Shown piece after piece: positions 27,290 to 37,800 of a stretch of 64,000 bases of DNA. Both the position numbers and the translations under genes were made by a program. Positions within the stretch are counted from its first letter, which is position 1, and every line of letters starts with the position of its first letter. Origin of the DNA: Deltaproteobacteria bacterium (GTDB lineage: Bacteria > Desulfobacterota > Desulfobulbia > Desulfobulbales > Desulfurivibrionaceae); the NCBI GenBank assembly GCA_013349295.1, contig DUZW01000016.1:1-64000 (forward strand). Direction: 5' to 3'. Under the pieces are notes generated by a model, which was given only the letters and a program-made list of their open reading frames with translations, made no database searches and was not told the DNA's origin.

Positions 27290-30136
27290 TCAGTTTGCCG
27301 GAGCTGAGTCCATTCGGACCATCTTTTCCTGATCGCAGTAATACTGGACCAGTTGGGCGAAAACATCATCGCGGCCGGTGTAGATCTTGGTGTTGCTGTT
27401 CAGAATCTGTACTAAGGCCTCCCCGTAGTCGTCAACTCCGATGATGTTGTCGGCAATGAGGCTGTTGCCGCATTTTCCCGTCATAAGGGTATCCATGTAG
27501 CGGTTGACGTTGGCCCAGTAAACCTGATTGTTGCGGAAATGGGTATCCTCGCGTTTTGCCTTGTCGATGTTTTTGTCCATCATCTCCTGCATCTCCTGCT
27601 GGAAGAGATGGTTGTAAATGCGTCCGGCAATCTTGGCCGGTGCGTTGCCGGAGGTGCCCACGCTTTTAAAGCCGCCGGTATTGGTGGTTACGGAAATAAG
27701 CATGGTTATGGTCCGGTCCATGTGGGTTTTCCGATCGCGGTACGGGTTGAAATGGCTGATGAAAAGGGCGGACTTGTTCATCGGCGCGGTGCCGGTCTTG
27801 CCGGAGACCAGGTTTTTGTGATGCTTGAATTCTGTTTTCATGGCGGAGCCAGTGCCGCGATTGCAGACCTCGTACAGGGCGTTCATCTCTGCCTCCCGTT
27901 CCTTCTTGGAGTCGAAAAGCGGAATATTGGCGTACTGTTCGTCCTGGTCTCGGTCGTATACCGTCTTGCCGTTTATCTGTATCCGCCGGACAAAAGACGG
28001 ATCGCGGTACTGGCCGTCCAGGAAGGCGTTGTAGATGCCAAGCCATTGCTGTACGGAGACCGCCGAGGAGCCGATGCCGAAGGGCCAGTATTTTGCGTCT
28101 TCCTTGCTGTAGTCGAGACCGACCTGGTCAAAGCCGAGGAGCATGGCGTTGCGGAGCAAGGGGTTGGTGTAGAGTCTGGCGAAAATTGTGTTGATGGAAA
28201 TTACCTGTGCTTCCAGCAGGTTGTATTCGCGGCCCATGGGCCGGTTGGCGTCGTAGTTGTACCAGTTGCGGGGCAGCCAGGTCTGTCTGCCGGTACTTGC
28301 CACATATTTGTATTCAATGGGCTTGTCGGCAAAGCGGTCGCTCATCTTGGTGTTGTTGGCCACCATGGAGTAGTAGGCAATGATCGGTTTCATGGTGGAG
28401 GAAGGCGTGATCTTTGCCTTTCTGTTCATGATGTCGATGATCACGGATTCATGTTTGTCGCTCTTGCCGGTGTTGTTGTCGGTGGCGGTTTCGTTGGGCT
28501 CCGGGGCTTCGTCCTCATCTTCGTCTTTTTCGTTGTTTCTGGTTTGCAAAAACTCCTTGCCGCCGACATAGGCAACGATCTCGCCCTTCTGGTTGACGGC
28601 AAGGAGGCCGACATTGATGTTGCGTTGCAGGTATTCGAGAAAGCTGTTGAAATCGGTGTAGGGCGGGGTAAGGCCGCGGGAGGTATAGCGTTCCTTGTCA
28701 CGCTGCCAGGTTTCCTGGTTGCTGGCCGAAAGGATATCTTTAAAATACGTGCTCTCCAGGAATTCGCCGATGATGCCCTTCATTTTTTCGATCAGGGCCA
28801 GGTCCGTGCCGGTCTCTATGGAGACAGCCCCTTTTTCGTCAAGCAGCAGCTGGGAGCCGGAAACCTCGCGGCCATTGATGGTGTAAGTTCGAGAAGAGAC
28901 CTCCTTGATGACATTCCAGGAGGTCCACTCCTCCTCCCCGTACAGAGGGGAGCGGAAATCGCGGAACCCGATGCGGCGGATGGATTCTTCGTCGTTTAAC
29001 AGCCAGCTCCGGTACTGGTCGTCCGGTATTTCGTGGCGTTTCCAGAGGTGGGTGAGGGCGAGATTGATCTTGTTGATGGCGCTTTTGGCATGACTCTGCA
29101 GGGCAGGAGAGAGCTCGGTGAAATTCTTGCCGTTGACGATCTCGTAAAAGGCGACCTGGCGATTGTGGTTTGGGATGAAGGAGCCGATGGTCACCAGTTG
29201 TTGCATGTTGAGGGCTGCCAGATCTTTCTTGAAATAATTGGTGGCGGCGGCAGGGAATCCGTAGATGTTTGCCCCCACCGGTACGGTATTGATGTAAAAG
29301 TTAAGATTCTTTTCCTTACCGAATTTGGCAACCATCATGTAGGCGATGATGATTTCTTCCAGCTTGTTGGCGATGGTTCTTTTTTCGTTGCCAAGGATTT
29401 TTTTTGCATTCTGCATGACAATGGTGCTGGCCCCGCGGGGATCGCCCTGGAGGGTGTCTTTGACCGCACCGACCAGATTCAGCCAGCTGACGCCGGGATG
29501 AATCAGAAAGAGATTCTCATACCAGGTATTGCCGGGGTGGGGCATGAAATAATGATCCTCGCAGGCCAGTAAAGCCTTCTGGGCGGAGGCGGGGAGCTGC
29601 TGAGTTACTTTGCGTTTGCCGTAGGATTTGATGATGGCGCCCCGGCTGTCCTTGATATCGGCGGAGTGGGCATAGGTTTCCAGATCATCGGGCAATCGCT
29701 CGATGGGAGCGGTGTCATAGATGGAGCGGGCAATGAGCACCTCGACGATATGCTGGGTCGGGCCGGGTAGGTAGTTGAGGATGAAGAGGGCCAGGGAAAG
29801 CAGGGTGCCCCATTTCAGAAAACGCGGCAGCCAGTAAGCTGACCAGAACAGAACGCGGTTGAAGGGATTCTGCCAGGGGTACGCATGGCTGCCGCGCTTG
29901 TCGTCCTCACGCATTTCCAGGTACTGGCGATAACGGCCGCTCAGGCTTTTACTTTTTTTGATCTTGCGGATGATGGCTTTTTCGTCAAGACCTTTTTTTA
30001 CATCCTTGTCCGAGAAAATATGACGGTAGGCCTTGTACTTAATGGCCTGTTCCCTGGGATCGAAGATTTTTTTTTCCGCCTGGGCGTCGGGCTTGTTTTC
30101 TGGTTGGGGCGGCGTTGGTTGCTTTGGTTTGTCCAC
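27290..30136 (-). CDS. Class A penicillin-binding protein (GT51 glycosyltransferase plus transpeptidase)
   Basis: A 948-residue inner-membrane enzyme that polymerises and crosslinks peptidoglycan. After a charged cytoplasmic tail and one membrane helix (~95-120, WGTLLSLALFILNYLPG), the GT51 domain shows the catalytic Glu in LLACEDHYFMPHPG (~192) and GDPRGASTIVMQNAKKIL. The transpeptidase domain has SSTMKP (catalytic Ser ~577), SIN as the second motif, and SGKTGTAPMNKS (~777). Longer than E. coli PBP1b (844). An acidic Glu/Asp/Asn-rich loop lies before SSTMKP. It starts 457 bases from a divergent gene for a pentapeptide-repeat protein. Confidence 0.93.
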   Translation of the reverse strand: MDKPKQPTPPQPENKPDAQAEKKIFDPREQAIKYKAYRHIFSDKDVKKGLDEKAIIRKIKKSKSLSGRYRQYLEMREDDKRGSHAYPWQNPFNRVLFWSAYWLPRFLKWGTLLSLALFILNYLPGPTQHIVEVLIARSIYDTAPIERLPDDLETYAHSADIKDSRGAIIKSYGKRKVTQQLPASAQKALLACEDHYFMPHPGNTWYENLFLIHPGVSWLNLVGAVKDTLQGDPRGASTIVMQNAKKILGNEKRTIANKLEEIIIAYMMVAKFGKEKNLNFYINTVPVGANIYGFPAAATNYFKKDLAALNMQQLVTIGSFIPNHNRQVAFYEIVNGKNFTELSPALQSHAKSAINKINLALTHLWKRHEIPDDQYRSWLLNDEESIRRIGFRDFRSPLYGEEEWTSWNVIKEVSSRTYTINGREVSGSQLLLDEKGAVSIETGTDLALIEKMKGIIGEFLESTYFKDILSASNQETWQRDKERYTSRGLTPPYTDFNSFLEYLQRNINVGLLAVNQKGEIVAYVGGKEFLQTRNNEKDEDEDEAPEPNETATDNNTGKSDKHESVIIDIMNRKAKITPSSTMKPIIAYYSMVANNTKMSDRFADKPIEYKYVASTGRQTWLPRNWYNYDANRPMGREYNLLEAQVISINTIFARLYTNPLLRNAMLLGFDQVGLDYSKEDAKYWPFGIGSSAVSVQQWLGIYNAFLDGQYRDPSFVRRIQINGKTVYDRDQDEQYANIPLFDSKKEREAEMNALYEVCNRGTGSAMKTEFKHHKNLVSGKTGTAPMNKSALFISHFNPYRDRKTHMDRTITMLISVTTNTGGFKSVGTSGNAPAKIAGRIYNHLFQQEMQEMMDKNIDKAKREDTHFRNNQVYWANVNRYMDTLMTGKCGNSLIADNIIGVDDYGEALVQILNSNTKIYTGRDDVFAQLVQYYCDQEKMVRMDSAPAN

Positions 30137-30593
30137 GGAAGGTTATGGCCTCGGATTTTGCTACAGAATGGTGTTCGATCCCACGGAGGGAGGTAAATAC
30201 ATAGATGCAACAGGAAAAAAAGAAATTCCACGAAGCATGGTGTGCCGTCTTTTGGGGAGTTTCATCCTTGAAGTCGGCAAGAGACTGTCGCCCCACCAGA
30301 TAAAGTAGTATAATACTTCATCTGAATATTTTTTACAGCAATGCTCTTGTTCTTGTCGAAAAAATATGCTGGACAGGTAAAAATAAAAAAGAACACAGAT
30401 CCGAAATACCACAGTAAAAAATATAAAGCCGCAAGCGTTATCAATGCGATTTTTTTTACGATTTCAATAAATACATGAAGTATTTTTTCGTTATGGTCGA
30501 TGACTGTTGTAGCTCTTGTCGCATACCGGCTTGGCGAGCTGTGGCCGGTCGGTGGAATGTAGGTGCGCTTTTTGGTTCAGCTGAGGGTGTTGG
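30137..30593. promoter_or_regulatory. AT-rich divergent promoter region
   Basis: 457 bases between the divergent penicillin-binding protein and pentapeptide-repeat genes. There is a short palindromic TATA-like element at 30307-30322 (AAGTAGTATAATACTT) that could be a -10 on either strand, but no matching -35 is clear. No gene is seen. Confidence 0.35.
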
Positions 30594-33164
30594 ATGATTT
30601 TTTACTGCGATAAATGCAGGTATTCCGTAGAGGTTGAAGACCGCCATGTCGGCAAGGCTGTGCCTTGTCCGAAATGCAAACATACCGTGGTGGTGGGGAA
30701 AAAGTCCGCTGCGGCGGCAAACAAGTCCGGCCGCGCCATTTTCTGCTGCGATAAGTGTGGATTTCAGAAGATGGTGTCGCCTGCCTTTGCCGGCAGGAAA
30801 GCCCCCTGTCCACGGTGCCATTCGGAAAAAACCCTCGTTCGGGTTGCCGACCAAGGAGGGGGCAGGCGATCTTTCCTTGCCGGGTTCGGGCAGGCAGTCG
30901 CTGCTGTTGTGCTGCTTGCCCTGGTTGGTGGCGGAGGGTATTTTCTCCTCGAGAATGGCCGAATCGTGTTGCCCTGGTTTTCCGGGGCTTCTGCCTCTAA
31001 GTCTGCTGATTCTTCCCAGGAGAACCGTCCGGCGGAAGAAAAGGGCGCGGCGTCCGAGGTGACTGGCACTGCCGATACTCCCCGGTTCGCGGGCAAAGAT
31101 TTCCACGGGGCGAATCTTGCCGGTAAGAATCTGCGAGGGCTGAATTTTCAGAATGCTAATTTTGAAGGAGCGAACCTGCGTGAGGCTGATATGCGCGGGG
31201 TGAATTTCAGTCAGGCAAACCTGTTGAATGCCGATCTCAGGGAGGCGGACCTCCGGGGGGCCATTCTTATCGGGGCTAAACTTGGGAAAGCGGATCTGTC
31301 GCAGGCCAGGCTCACCGAGGCAAACCTGACCGATGCCGATCTTGTCAGAAGCAATCTCCGTGGGGCGGATCTTCAGCAGGCGATACTGGCGGGCGCCATC
31401 CTGCTTGAAACGGATTGCACGGAAAGCGACGCTCGCGGCGCTGATTTTTCCGGAGCGAATTTCACGAAAACCAACTTTGCTTCGGCAAACCTGAGTGAAG
31501 CAAAGCTGAGGAATACCAATCTCACCTCCGTCTTTCTCCAAGGGGCGAATCTCTCCGGAGCCATTCTCAACGAGGTGGATCTGCGTTGGACCAATCTGCG
31601 GGGAATTGTCTTGGCCAAGGCAAATTTGAGTCGCGCGAATCTCGACGGCGCGGATGTGAGCGGGGTGGACCTTGACGGAGCGAATCTTGCCGAGGCGAGC
31701 TTGGGCGGGACAAACCTGGGCGAGGCCAAATTAAATGATGCTGACCTGAGTCGGGCAAATCTCAATGGCGCTGTGCTTAACGGGGTTAGCGCTGAAAAGG
31801 CCAACTTTCGAGGAGCCAATCTCACCAAGGCAAGTCTTATTGCCGGAGAGTTTGACGGGGCGAATTTCCAACAGGCGAATCTCACCGAGGCCAACTGTCA
31901 AAAAGCCGTGATGGGGCGTGTTGATCTGACCGAGGCCAACCTCACCGGCGCTCGTTTGTCCGGGGTTGATTTCGGTGTCCGTACCCTTATGGTCAAAACC
32001 AATCTTACCAATGCCGATCTGCGCAAATCAAGGCTGAACACCGTCGATCTCAGTGGGGCGAATTTGAACAATGCCAAGTTGCAGGGCGCGGATCTTACCC
32101 GGGCGAAGTTGAGCCATGCCTATCTGAACCGGGCGGATTTGAGCAATGCAGAACTGGCCAATGCCAATTTTAGCAATGCTGACCTGAAGGGGGCGAATCT
32201 GTCCGGGATCAACCTGACGGCGGCCAAACATTTCGATCTCAAGAACCTGCGCGAGACAGTGTTGAGCGATGCGAAGCTGACCAGCCTTGACCTGCGAAAT
32301 GCCAATCTCATCGATGCCAATCTGAGCAAGGCTGATCTCAGCAATGTTGATCTGGCCAATGCCGATTTGACCAATGCCATCCTCACCGGAGCCAATCTCC
32401 GGGACGGCGACCTGCGTTGGGCAGACCTCACCGATGCCGACCTGTCCCACGCCATTTTGGTCAATGCCAACCTCAATGATGCCGACCTGAACAGGGCCAA
32501 CCTGGAGGGTGCCGACCTGACCAAAGCTTCCTTGCAGAATGTGAAAAATATAAAAAGGGCCAAGAAGATCAACACGGCAAAAGGGTTCAAGGCTCCGGGT
32601 CAGGAGAGCAGCCTGGGCGCGGTGGCTGCGCCGCGCAGTGGCGAAGTTGCCAAGGCCGAGCAAGGGACCAAGGCATCGGAGACCTCGGCGGGGCCGTCCC
32701 GCCCGGTGAAGATCTGGGCATTGAAGATTGAGGGCGCCGGCTTGGTGCAGCAGCCGTTTCATCAGGTTGCCGAATTGAGCGCCGCCTATGAAAATATCCG
32801 CGATATCGAACTGAACATGAAAAAACTTCAGATGTTTGCCGGAGGGACGAATAATATTTCCGGAAAGGTCGGGGCCACCCTGGGCGCTCTCTATTCGGTG
32901 AATTTTCTCCCGGTGGACCAACCGCTGCCCTTGGTGATTCAATGGTACGGGCCGGATGGAAAGCTGGTCCGCACCTCAAATCAGCAGGTCAGGTACATGC
33001 AGCGCCAGGTTGAGGCCCTTACCTTCACGGAAAAAATGCAGATATACGGAACCTGGACCGTTCAGTTTTTTCACCAGAACCGAAAGATCGGAGAGCAGCG
33101 CTTCGAGGTCAGGAAGGATAAGCAGATGGAGGTTCGTCTCTCCCAGGAAGGTGCGGTCTTGTGA
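30594..33164 (+). CDS. Membrane-anchored giant pentapeptide-repeat protein with N-terminal zinc ribbons
   Basis: An 856-residue protein with four parts. (1) Residues 1-85: two zinc ribbons (FYCDKCRYSVEV, VPCPKCKH, FCCDKCGFQKMV, PCPRCHSEKT). (2) A hydrophobic span ~103-122 (AVAAVVLLALVGGGGYFLL). (3) A continuous A(D/N)LxX pentapeptide array from ~162 to ~648, near 97 repeats, enough for about 24 coils of a quadrilateral beta-helix. (4) After a linker, a beta-rich C-terminal domain (~705-856, IWALKIEGAGLV, YGTWTVQFFHQNRKIGEQRF), possibly DUF3859-like. The likely topology is zinc ribbons in the cytoplasm and rod in the periplasm (inference). No enzyme motif is present. The start ATG is immediately followed by the first ribbon. 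Confidence 0.85.
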   Translation: MIFYCDKCRYSVEVEDRHVGKAVPCPKCKHTVVVGKKSAAAANKSGRAIFCCDKCGFQKMVSPAFAGRKAPCPRCHSEKTLVRVADQGGGRRSFLAGFGQAVAAVVLLALVGGGGYFLLENGRIVLPWFSGASASKSADSSQENRPAEEKGAASEVTGTADTPRFAGKDFHGANLAGKNLRGLNFQNANFEGANLREADMRGVNFSQANLLNADLREADLRGAILIGAKLGKADLSQARLTEANLTDADLVRSNLRGADLQQAILAGAILLETDCTESDARGADFSGANFTKTNFASANLSEAKLRNTNLTSVFLQGANLSGAILNEVDLRWTNLRGIVLAKANLSRANLDGADVSGVDLDGANLAEASLGGTNLGEAKLNDADLSRANLNGAVLNGVSAEKANFRGANLTKASLIAGEFDGANFQQANLTEANCQKAVMGRVDLTEANLTGARLSGVDFGVRTLMVKTNLTNADLRKSRLNTVDLSGANLNNAKLQGADLTRAKLSHAYLNRADLSNAELANANFSNADLKGANLSGINLTAAKHFDLKNLRETVLSDAKLTSLDLRNANLIDANLSKADLSNVDLANADLTNAILTGANLRDGDLRWADLTDADLSHAILVNANLNDADLNRANLEGADLTKASLQNVKNIKRAKKINTAKGFKAPGQESSLGAVAAPRSGEVAKAEQGTKASETSAGPSRPVKIWALKIEGAGLVQQPFHQVAELSAAYENIRDIELNMKKLQMFAGGTNNISGKVGATLGALYSVNFLPVDQPLPLVIQWYGPDGKLVRTSNQQVRYMQRQVEALTFTEKMQIYGTWTVQFFHQNRKIGEQRFEVRKDKQMEVRLSQEGAVL

Positions 33165-33277
33165 GAGGTGTTTTGGCTCCGAGAGAGGTGTTCTTTTGAT
33201 GTAATTCTCCGCAGTTTTTAAGAAAGGCTGCTTTCTTGTCTTTCTTCGCTACTAGGGAGAGCGGCATGCCGGCATTA

Positions 33278-33323
33278 CAAAAAAGAGGGGGGAGCGGCCG
33301 GTTGGCCACTCCCCCCTCTTTTT
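33278..33323. terminator. Strong bidirectional terminator
   Basis: A15-bp stem (AAAAAGAGGGGGGAG with CTCCCCCCTCTTTTT) is extended by GGCC/GGCC around a GGTT loop. An A-tract precedes it and a T-tract follows it, so it works on both strands. It lies between the convergent pentapeptide-repeat and actin-like genes. Confidence 0.93.
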
Positions 33324-33374
33324 CTGAGCGTTGGTAGTTATGTCGATTTCTGTTACGGACTGTCTCTTCTTTCC

Positions 33375-34460
33375 TTAAATTTCTTCGGAAAGCGCCATGA
33401 CCATGGCACCTTTGGCCGTGGTGTTGAGGGGGTCTTCGGCAATCCTGACCTCGGAGATTTCGATGGGCAGATTGAACTCTTTCAGCGCCTTCTCGAAGTG
33501 ATCCTTGAAGCCGTTGGGCAGGGCAGTGCCGCCTGCCAGCACGATGGGGATGGGCTTGGCGATTTTCGGAATCTTGTCGGAAGAGTGCAGCACGTCCTGG
33601 AGGCTGTGCAGCAGGGTGTGGATCAAGTCGTCATAATAGATCTGCAGGGCGGTTTCAACCCGGTTTTTCGGGGGCTTGGCCAAGCGGAAGGTACTTTCCT
33701 TGATGGTCTTGACCTTGGTGGCCGGTTCGCCCACCGAGATTCCGACCATCTGGTCGATGTAGTCGCCGCCTTTCTGGATGCTGTAGGTGATGACCGGTAC
33801 GGAGAGGTAGGCCAGGCAGATGTTGCACATGCCGCCGCCCATGCTGATGCCGATGCCGGTGAAGTTGTCTTCCGCGAGTTCGGCCATGACCGTGGCCAAT
33901 CCCTCGTTGATGGAAATCGGGTTGTAGCCCAGGGTGGCCAGGTACATCTTGATGATGGATTCGTGGTAAACCACGGACTGACCGCTGTCAACCGGAGTGC
34001 CGGGCATGCTGAAACAGATGACTTCGCCGGGGTTTTTGGGTCTCTTGATCAGGGTGCCGATGATGGCTTGGAGTACATTGATCCCTTCGTCCTCACGGGC
34101 GGAGAGCAAGCCTTTCTCCATGGTGCGACGGGTGTTGGTGTTGAACATGTTGGCGAAATTCTCAGCCGAATAACCGAGGATGTAGAACATGTCGCCTTTT
34201 TCAAAAAAAGTAACCTCGTTGTCCACCAGGATCTTCTTGGTGAATTTCGAGTAGGGGATGGTGAAAAAAGCGTTGAGCTGTTTGATGGTGTGGATGTTTT
34301 TGCCCTTGTTCTGGGCCATTACGATGTGGCTGGTCCCGATATCGAGGCCCACCGGGCCCTTGGGGCGTTCGGCATCCTCGCCGGTCTCCTTTTCACGGGA
34401 GACAACGGTTTTTTGTGATGCTTCAATGGCAGTGTTAATATTACTCATTTCTTCAGTCAT
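33375..34460 (-). CDS. Orphan actin-like ATPase (MreB/MamK/FtsA superfamily)
   Basis: A 361-residue protein. After a variable N-terminal 30 residues it shows the actin-fold nucleotide motifs: phosphate-1 VGLDIGTSHIVMAQ, phosphate-2 GIGISMGGGMCNICLA, and the adenosine motif PIVLAGGTALPNGF. ISINEGLATVMAELAEDNF corresponds to the helix after the first subdomain. It is shorter than FtsA and lacks its 1C insert pattern, so an MreB/MamK/ParM-like filament or a FtsA-remnant adaptor are both possible. AAGGAGG lies six bases before ATG 34460. No mre, min or par gene is near; function unknown. Confidence 0.82.
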   Translation of the reverse strand: MTEEMSNINTAIEASQKTVVSREKETGEDAERPKGPVGLDIGTSHIVMAQNKGKNIHTIKQLNAFFTIPYSKFTKKILVDNEVTFFEKGDMFYILGYSAENFANMFNTNTRRTMEKGLLSAREDEGINVLQAIIGTLIKRPKNPGEVICFSMPGTPVDSGQSVVYHESIIKMYLATLGYNPISINEGLATVMAELAEDNFTGIGISMGGGMCNICLAYLSVPVITYSIQKGGDYIDQMVGISVGEPATKVKTIKESTFRLAKPPKNRVETALQIYYDDLIHTLLHSLQDVLHSSDKIPKIAKPIPIVLAGGTALPNGFKDHFEKALKEFNLPIEISEVRIAEDPLNTTAKGAMVMALSEEI

Positions 34461-34851
34461 CCTTTTCCTCCTTGTCCTCTCTTCCTCGCCTGATAGCGGG
34501 TTTTGCCACATAAGCCTGTCAGTTTGTTGTCGGTGTCCGTTTGTTTTGTGTGTGTATTGTCGAGTTCTTCCCTGTGTTTTTAGAAGAAAATTTGTATGAT
34601 CGCTGAAATTTTCAGTCACGAGGGAGTATATCTTTACATGACTGAAGGGTATTGTACTTTCGTAATTTTAAAAATTCTACATTATTTTCGGACTGTTCAG
34701 CATTCTTCTTGAAGAAAAGAAAAAAATATTTTTGCCGGACATGCTGCATGAGTCGCTCGGAAGGTATGCCAAGCCATTGTCCGGCATGGTTACCAGCAGT
34801 TTAACGATGAAGGAATAGGCCCCAGTGACAAGGGAAAATGAAGAGATCACG
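34461..34851. promoter_or_regulatory. Divergent promoter region of the actin-like and hrpA genes
   Basis: About 390 bases, AT-rich in the middle (34660-34735). A 9-bp inverted repeat TGCCGGACA...TGTCCGGCA (34733-34741, 34778-34786) lies upstream of hrpA. No clear promoter pair. An in-frame GTG at 34825 could be an alternative hrpA start. Confidence 0.35.
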
Positions 34852-37800
34852 ATGCACTATCCTGCCGAGTTGCCCATCGTGGCGCACCGGCAGGAAATTA
34901 TTCAGGCGATCCGCGCCAGTCAGGTGGTAATCATTGCCGGGGATACCGGTTCCGGCAAGACTACCCAGTTGCCCAAGATGTGCCTTGAGGCCGGACGCGG
35001 CAGGCGCAAACGGATCGGCTGCACCCAGCCCCGGCGGATAGCGGCCATTGCCGTGGCCGAACGGGTTGCCGAAGAACTTGGGCCCCAAGCTTCTCTGGTC
35101 GGTTACAAGATCCGTTTCAAGGATCAGACAAGCCGGAATACCCGGCTCAAGTTTATGACCGATGGAATCCTGTTGGCCGAGGCGCACCATGACCGGAATC
35201 TTTCCGCCTACGATACGATTATCATTGACGAGGCCCATGAGCGGAGTCTCAATATCGATTTCCTCCTGGGCCTGCTCAAGCAGCTCCTGATCCGCCGGCC
35301 GGATCTTTCGGTGTTGATCACCTCGGCTACCATCGATACGGCCCGGTTTGCCAAGCATTTCGGCAATGCCCCGGTGATTGAGGTTTCGGGACGGACCTAT
35401 CCGGTGGAGGTGCGATATCAGCCCTTGGATCCGGAGAAAGAGGAGGAAGGAGAGCAGAGCTACGTGGACCAAGCCGTTCAGGCGGTGTGCGACCTCTGTC
35501 AACATGAAGGCCCAGGCGATATCCTGGTCTTCATGCCTGCTGAACGGGATATCCTAGAAACCGTCGAGGCCTTGGGCGCCCGGCTCGACAAACGGGCGGG
35601 CAGGCAAGCGGCCGTGGTGCTGCCTCTGTTCGGCAGGCTCTCGCCGGGAGATCAGAAAAAGATCTTTCAGCCGGTAACAGGGAGAAAGATCGTGGTCGCC
35701 ACCAACGTGGCCGAAACCTCCATTACCGTGCCCGGCATCCGCTATGTGGTTGATACCGGCCTGGCCCGGTTGGCAAGCTACAATGTCCGAGCCCGGACCA
35801 GCAAGCTGCCCATCGTTTCGGTTTCCCGGGCAAGCTGCGACCAGCGCAAGGGCCGCTGCGGCAGGGTGGGACCAGGGGTTTGCATCCGTCTTTATTCCGA
35901 GGAGGATTACAGCAACCGTCCCGATTATACGCCACCTGAAATTCTGCGGACCAATCTGGCCGAGGTTATTCTGCGGATGACCAGCCTGAGATTGGGAGAT
36001 CCGGCCCGTTTCCCCTTTCTCGATCCGCCTTCGGGGAGGGCTATTCAGGATGGCTATGGACTGCTCACCGAGCTTGGCGCTTTAGATCGGCAGCGGCGAC
36101 TCACCGCGCACGGCCGGCTCATGGCCCGGCTGCCCTTGGATCCGAGGATCTCCCGGATGATCATCGAGGCCCGTGACCAGAACGCCCTGCGCGAGGTGAC
36201 GGTTATCGCCGCAGGTCTTAGCATCCAGGATCCGCGGGTCAGGCCACTTGACAAAGAAGCGGCGGCGGATGCGGCCCATGCCCGTTTCGTCAAGACCCCC
36301 TCGGATTTCCTTTTTTTTCTCGCCCTCTGGGATGCATACCACGCCACCTTTGACAAACTGCAAAGCCTTTCCCGGATGCGCAAGTTCTGCGTCAGTCATT
36401 ATCTTTCCTTCCTGAGGATGCGGGAATGGCGCGATATCCACGAGCAGATCCGTCAGGTGCTTGACGAGGAGCCAGGTTTTGAAATCAACACCCAGCCTGC
36501 CTCTCCGGATGCCGTCCATCGAGCGATTTTGAGCGGCAATCTCAGGAATATCGCGGTGAAGAAGGAGAAGAATATCTATCAGGCCGGAGGAGGGAGGGAG
36601 GTCATGATCTTTCCCGGTTCAAGTCAGTTCGGCAAGACCGGCGACTGGCTCATGGCCGCCGAGTTGGTGGAAACCTCGCGCCTCTATGCCCGGACCGTTG
36701 CCGGCATCGAACCAGAGTGGATCGAGCCCCTGGCCGGGGAGCTGTGCCGCTCTTCATACTCCGAACCGCACTGGGAAAAAGGACGGGGGCAGGTGGTTGC
36801 CTTTGAAAAGGTCAGCCTGTTCGGGCTGGTTATCGTGCCGAGGCGTAAGGTTAATTTCGGTTTGATCAAACCGGAGGAGGCGCGGCGGATTTTCATCCAG
36901 TCCGCCCTGATTGAGGGGGAACTGAAGGGGGAATATCCGTTTCTTGTCGGAAATACTGCCCTGGTGGCGCAGCTGCAGGACATGGAAGATCGGCTGCGCT
37001 TGCGTACCATCATGGTGGATGACCAGGCCCTCTTTGATTTTTACGAGGAACGTCTTGGCCCGGAGGTGCGTGATCAGCGAAGCCTGAACCAGTGGTTGAA
37101 GGATCCCGTAGCCCGGGCGCGGCTCGTCATGACCGCCGATGATGTCCGGAGGCAATTGCCAGAGGCTGCGGCTCTGGAGCAGTTTCCCCTTATCTTGGCT
37201 GCGGGTGAGTGTGAGCTGGCTCTGTCCTACCGATTTGCCCCAGGGGAGGAGGACGATGGGGTAACGGCGCGGATTCCCCTTACCTTGGCGTCGCATCTGC
37301 GTGCTGAGCTTTTTGAGTGGCTGGTTCCGGGCATGCTTGCCGAAAAGGTGGTTTTTTTGCTCAAGGGACTTCCCAAGGGGCTGCGCAAGCAACTGGTGCC
37401 CATTCCTCAGACCGCGGCGGAGATTGTCCGGGATTTGCCTTTTGGGCGAGGTTCCCTGTATCGTGCTCTGGAACAGGTGATCGCTGATTCCTTCAAGCTG
37501 CGGATTAATGGCCGGGACTGGCCACTGGCCGATCTTCCGCCCCATCTGCGGTTTCGCTTTTGTCTGCTGGATGGGCAAGGCGGAATCATTACAGTGACCA
37601 GGGATTTCAGTGAGTTGCAAGGCAGGCCCGCAGATCAGGCCGAACTTTTTAACCCAGGGCAGATGGCCGAGCTGAAGGCGCGCTGGGAACAAAAAAATAT
37701 CACTCCGGCCCAGTTCGGCCAGACGCCTGCCTCCCTGCCGGTGCCCGGGGCTAATGGGGCCTTGCAGGGCTATGTTTATCCGGGTCTGTATTTTGATGAG

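Noticed and set aside
27539-28999. 486-codon plus-strand frame opposite the penicillin-binding protein
   Set aside because: The minus strand holds the intact GT51 and transpeptidase motifs; the Val/Gly/Asp-rich plus frame is an antisense artefact.
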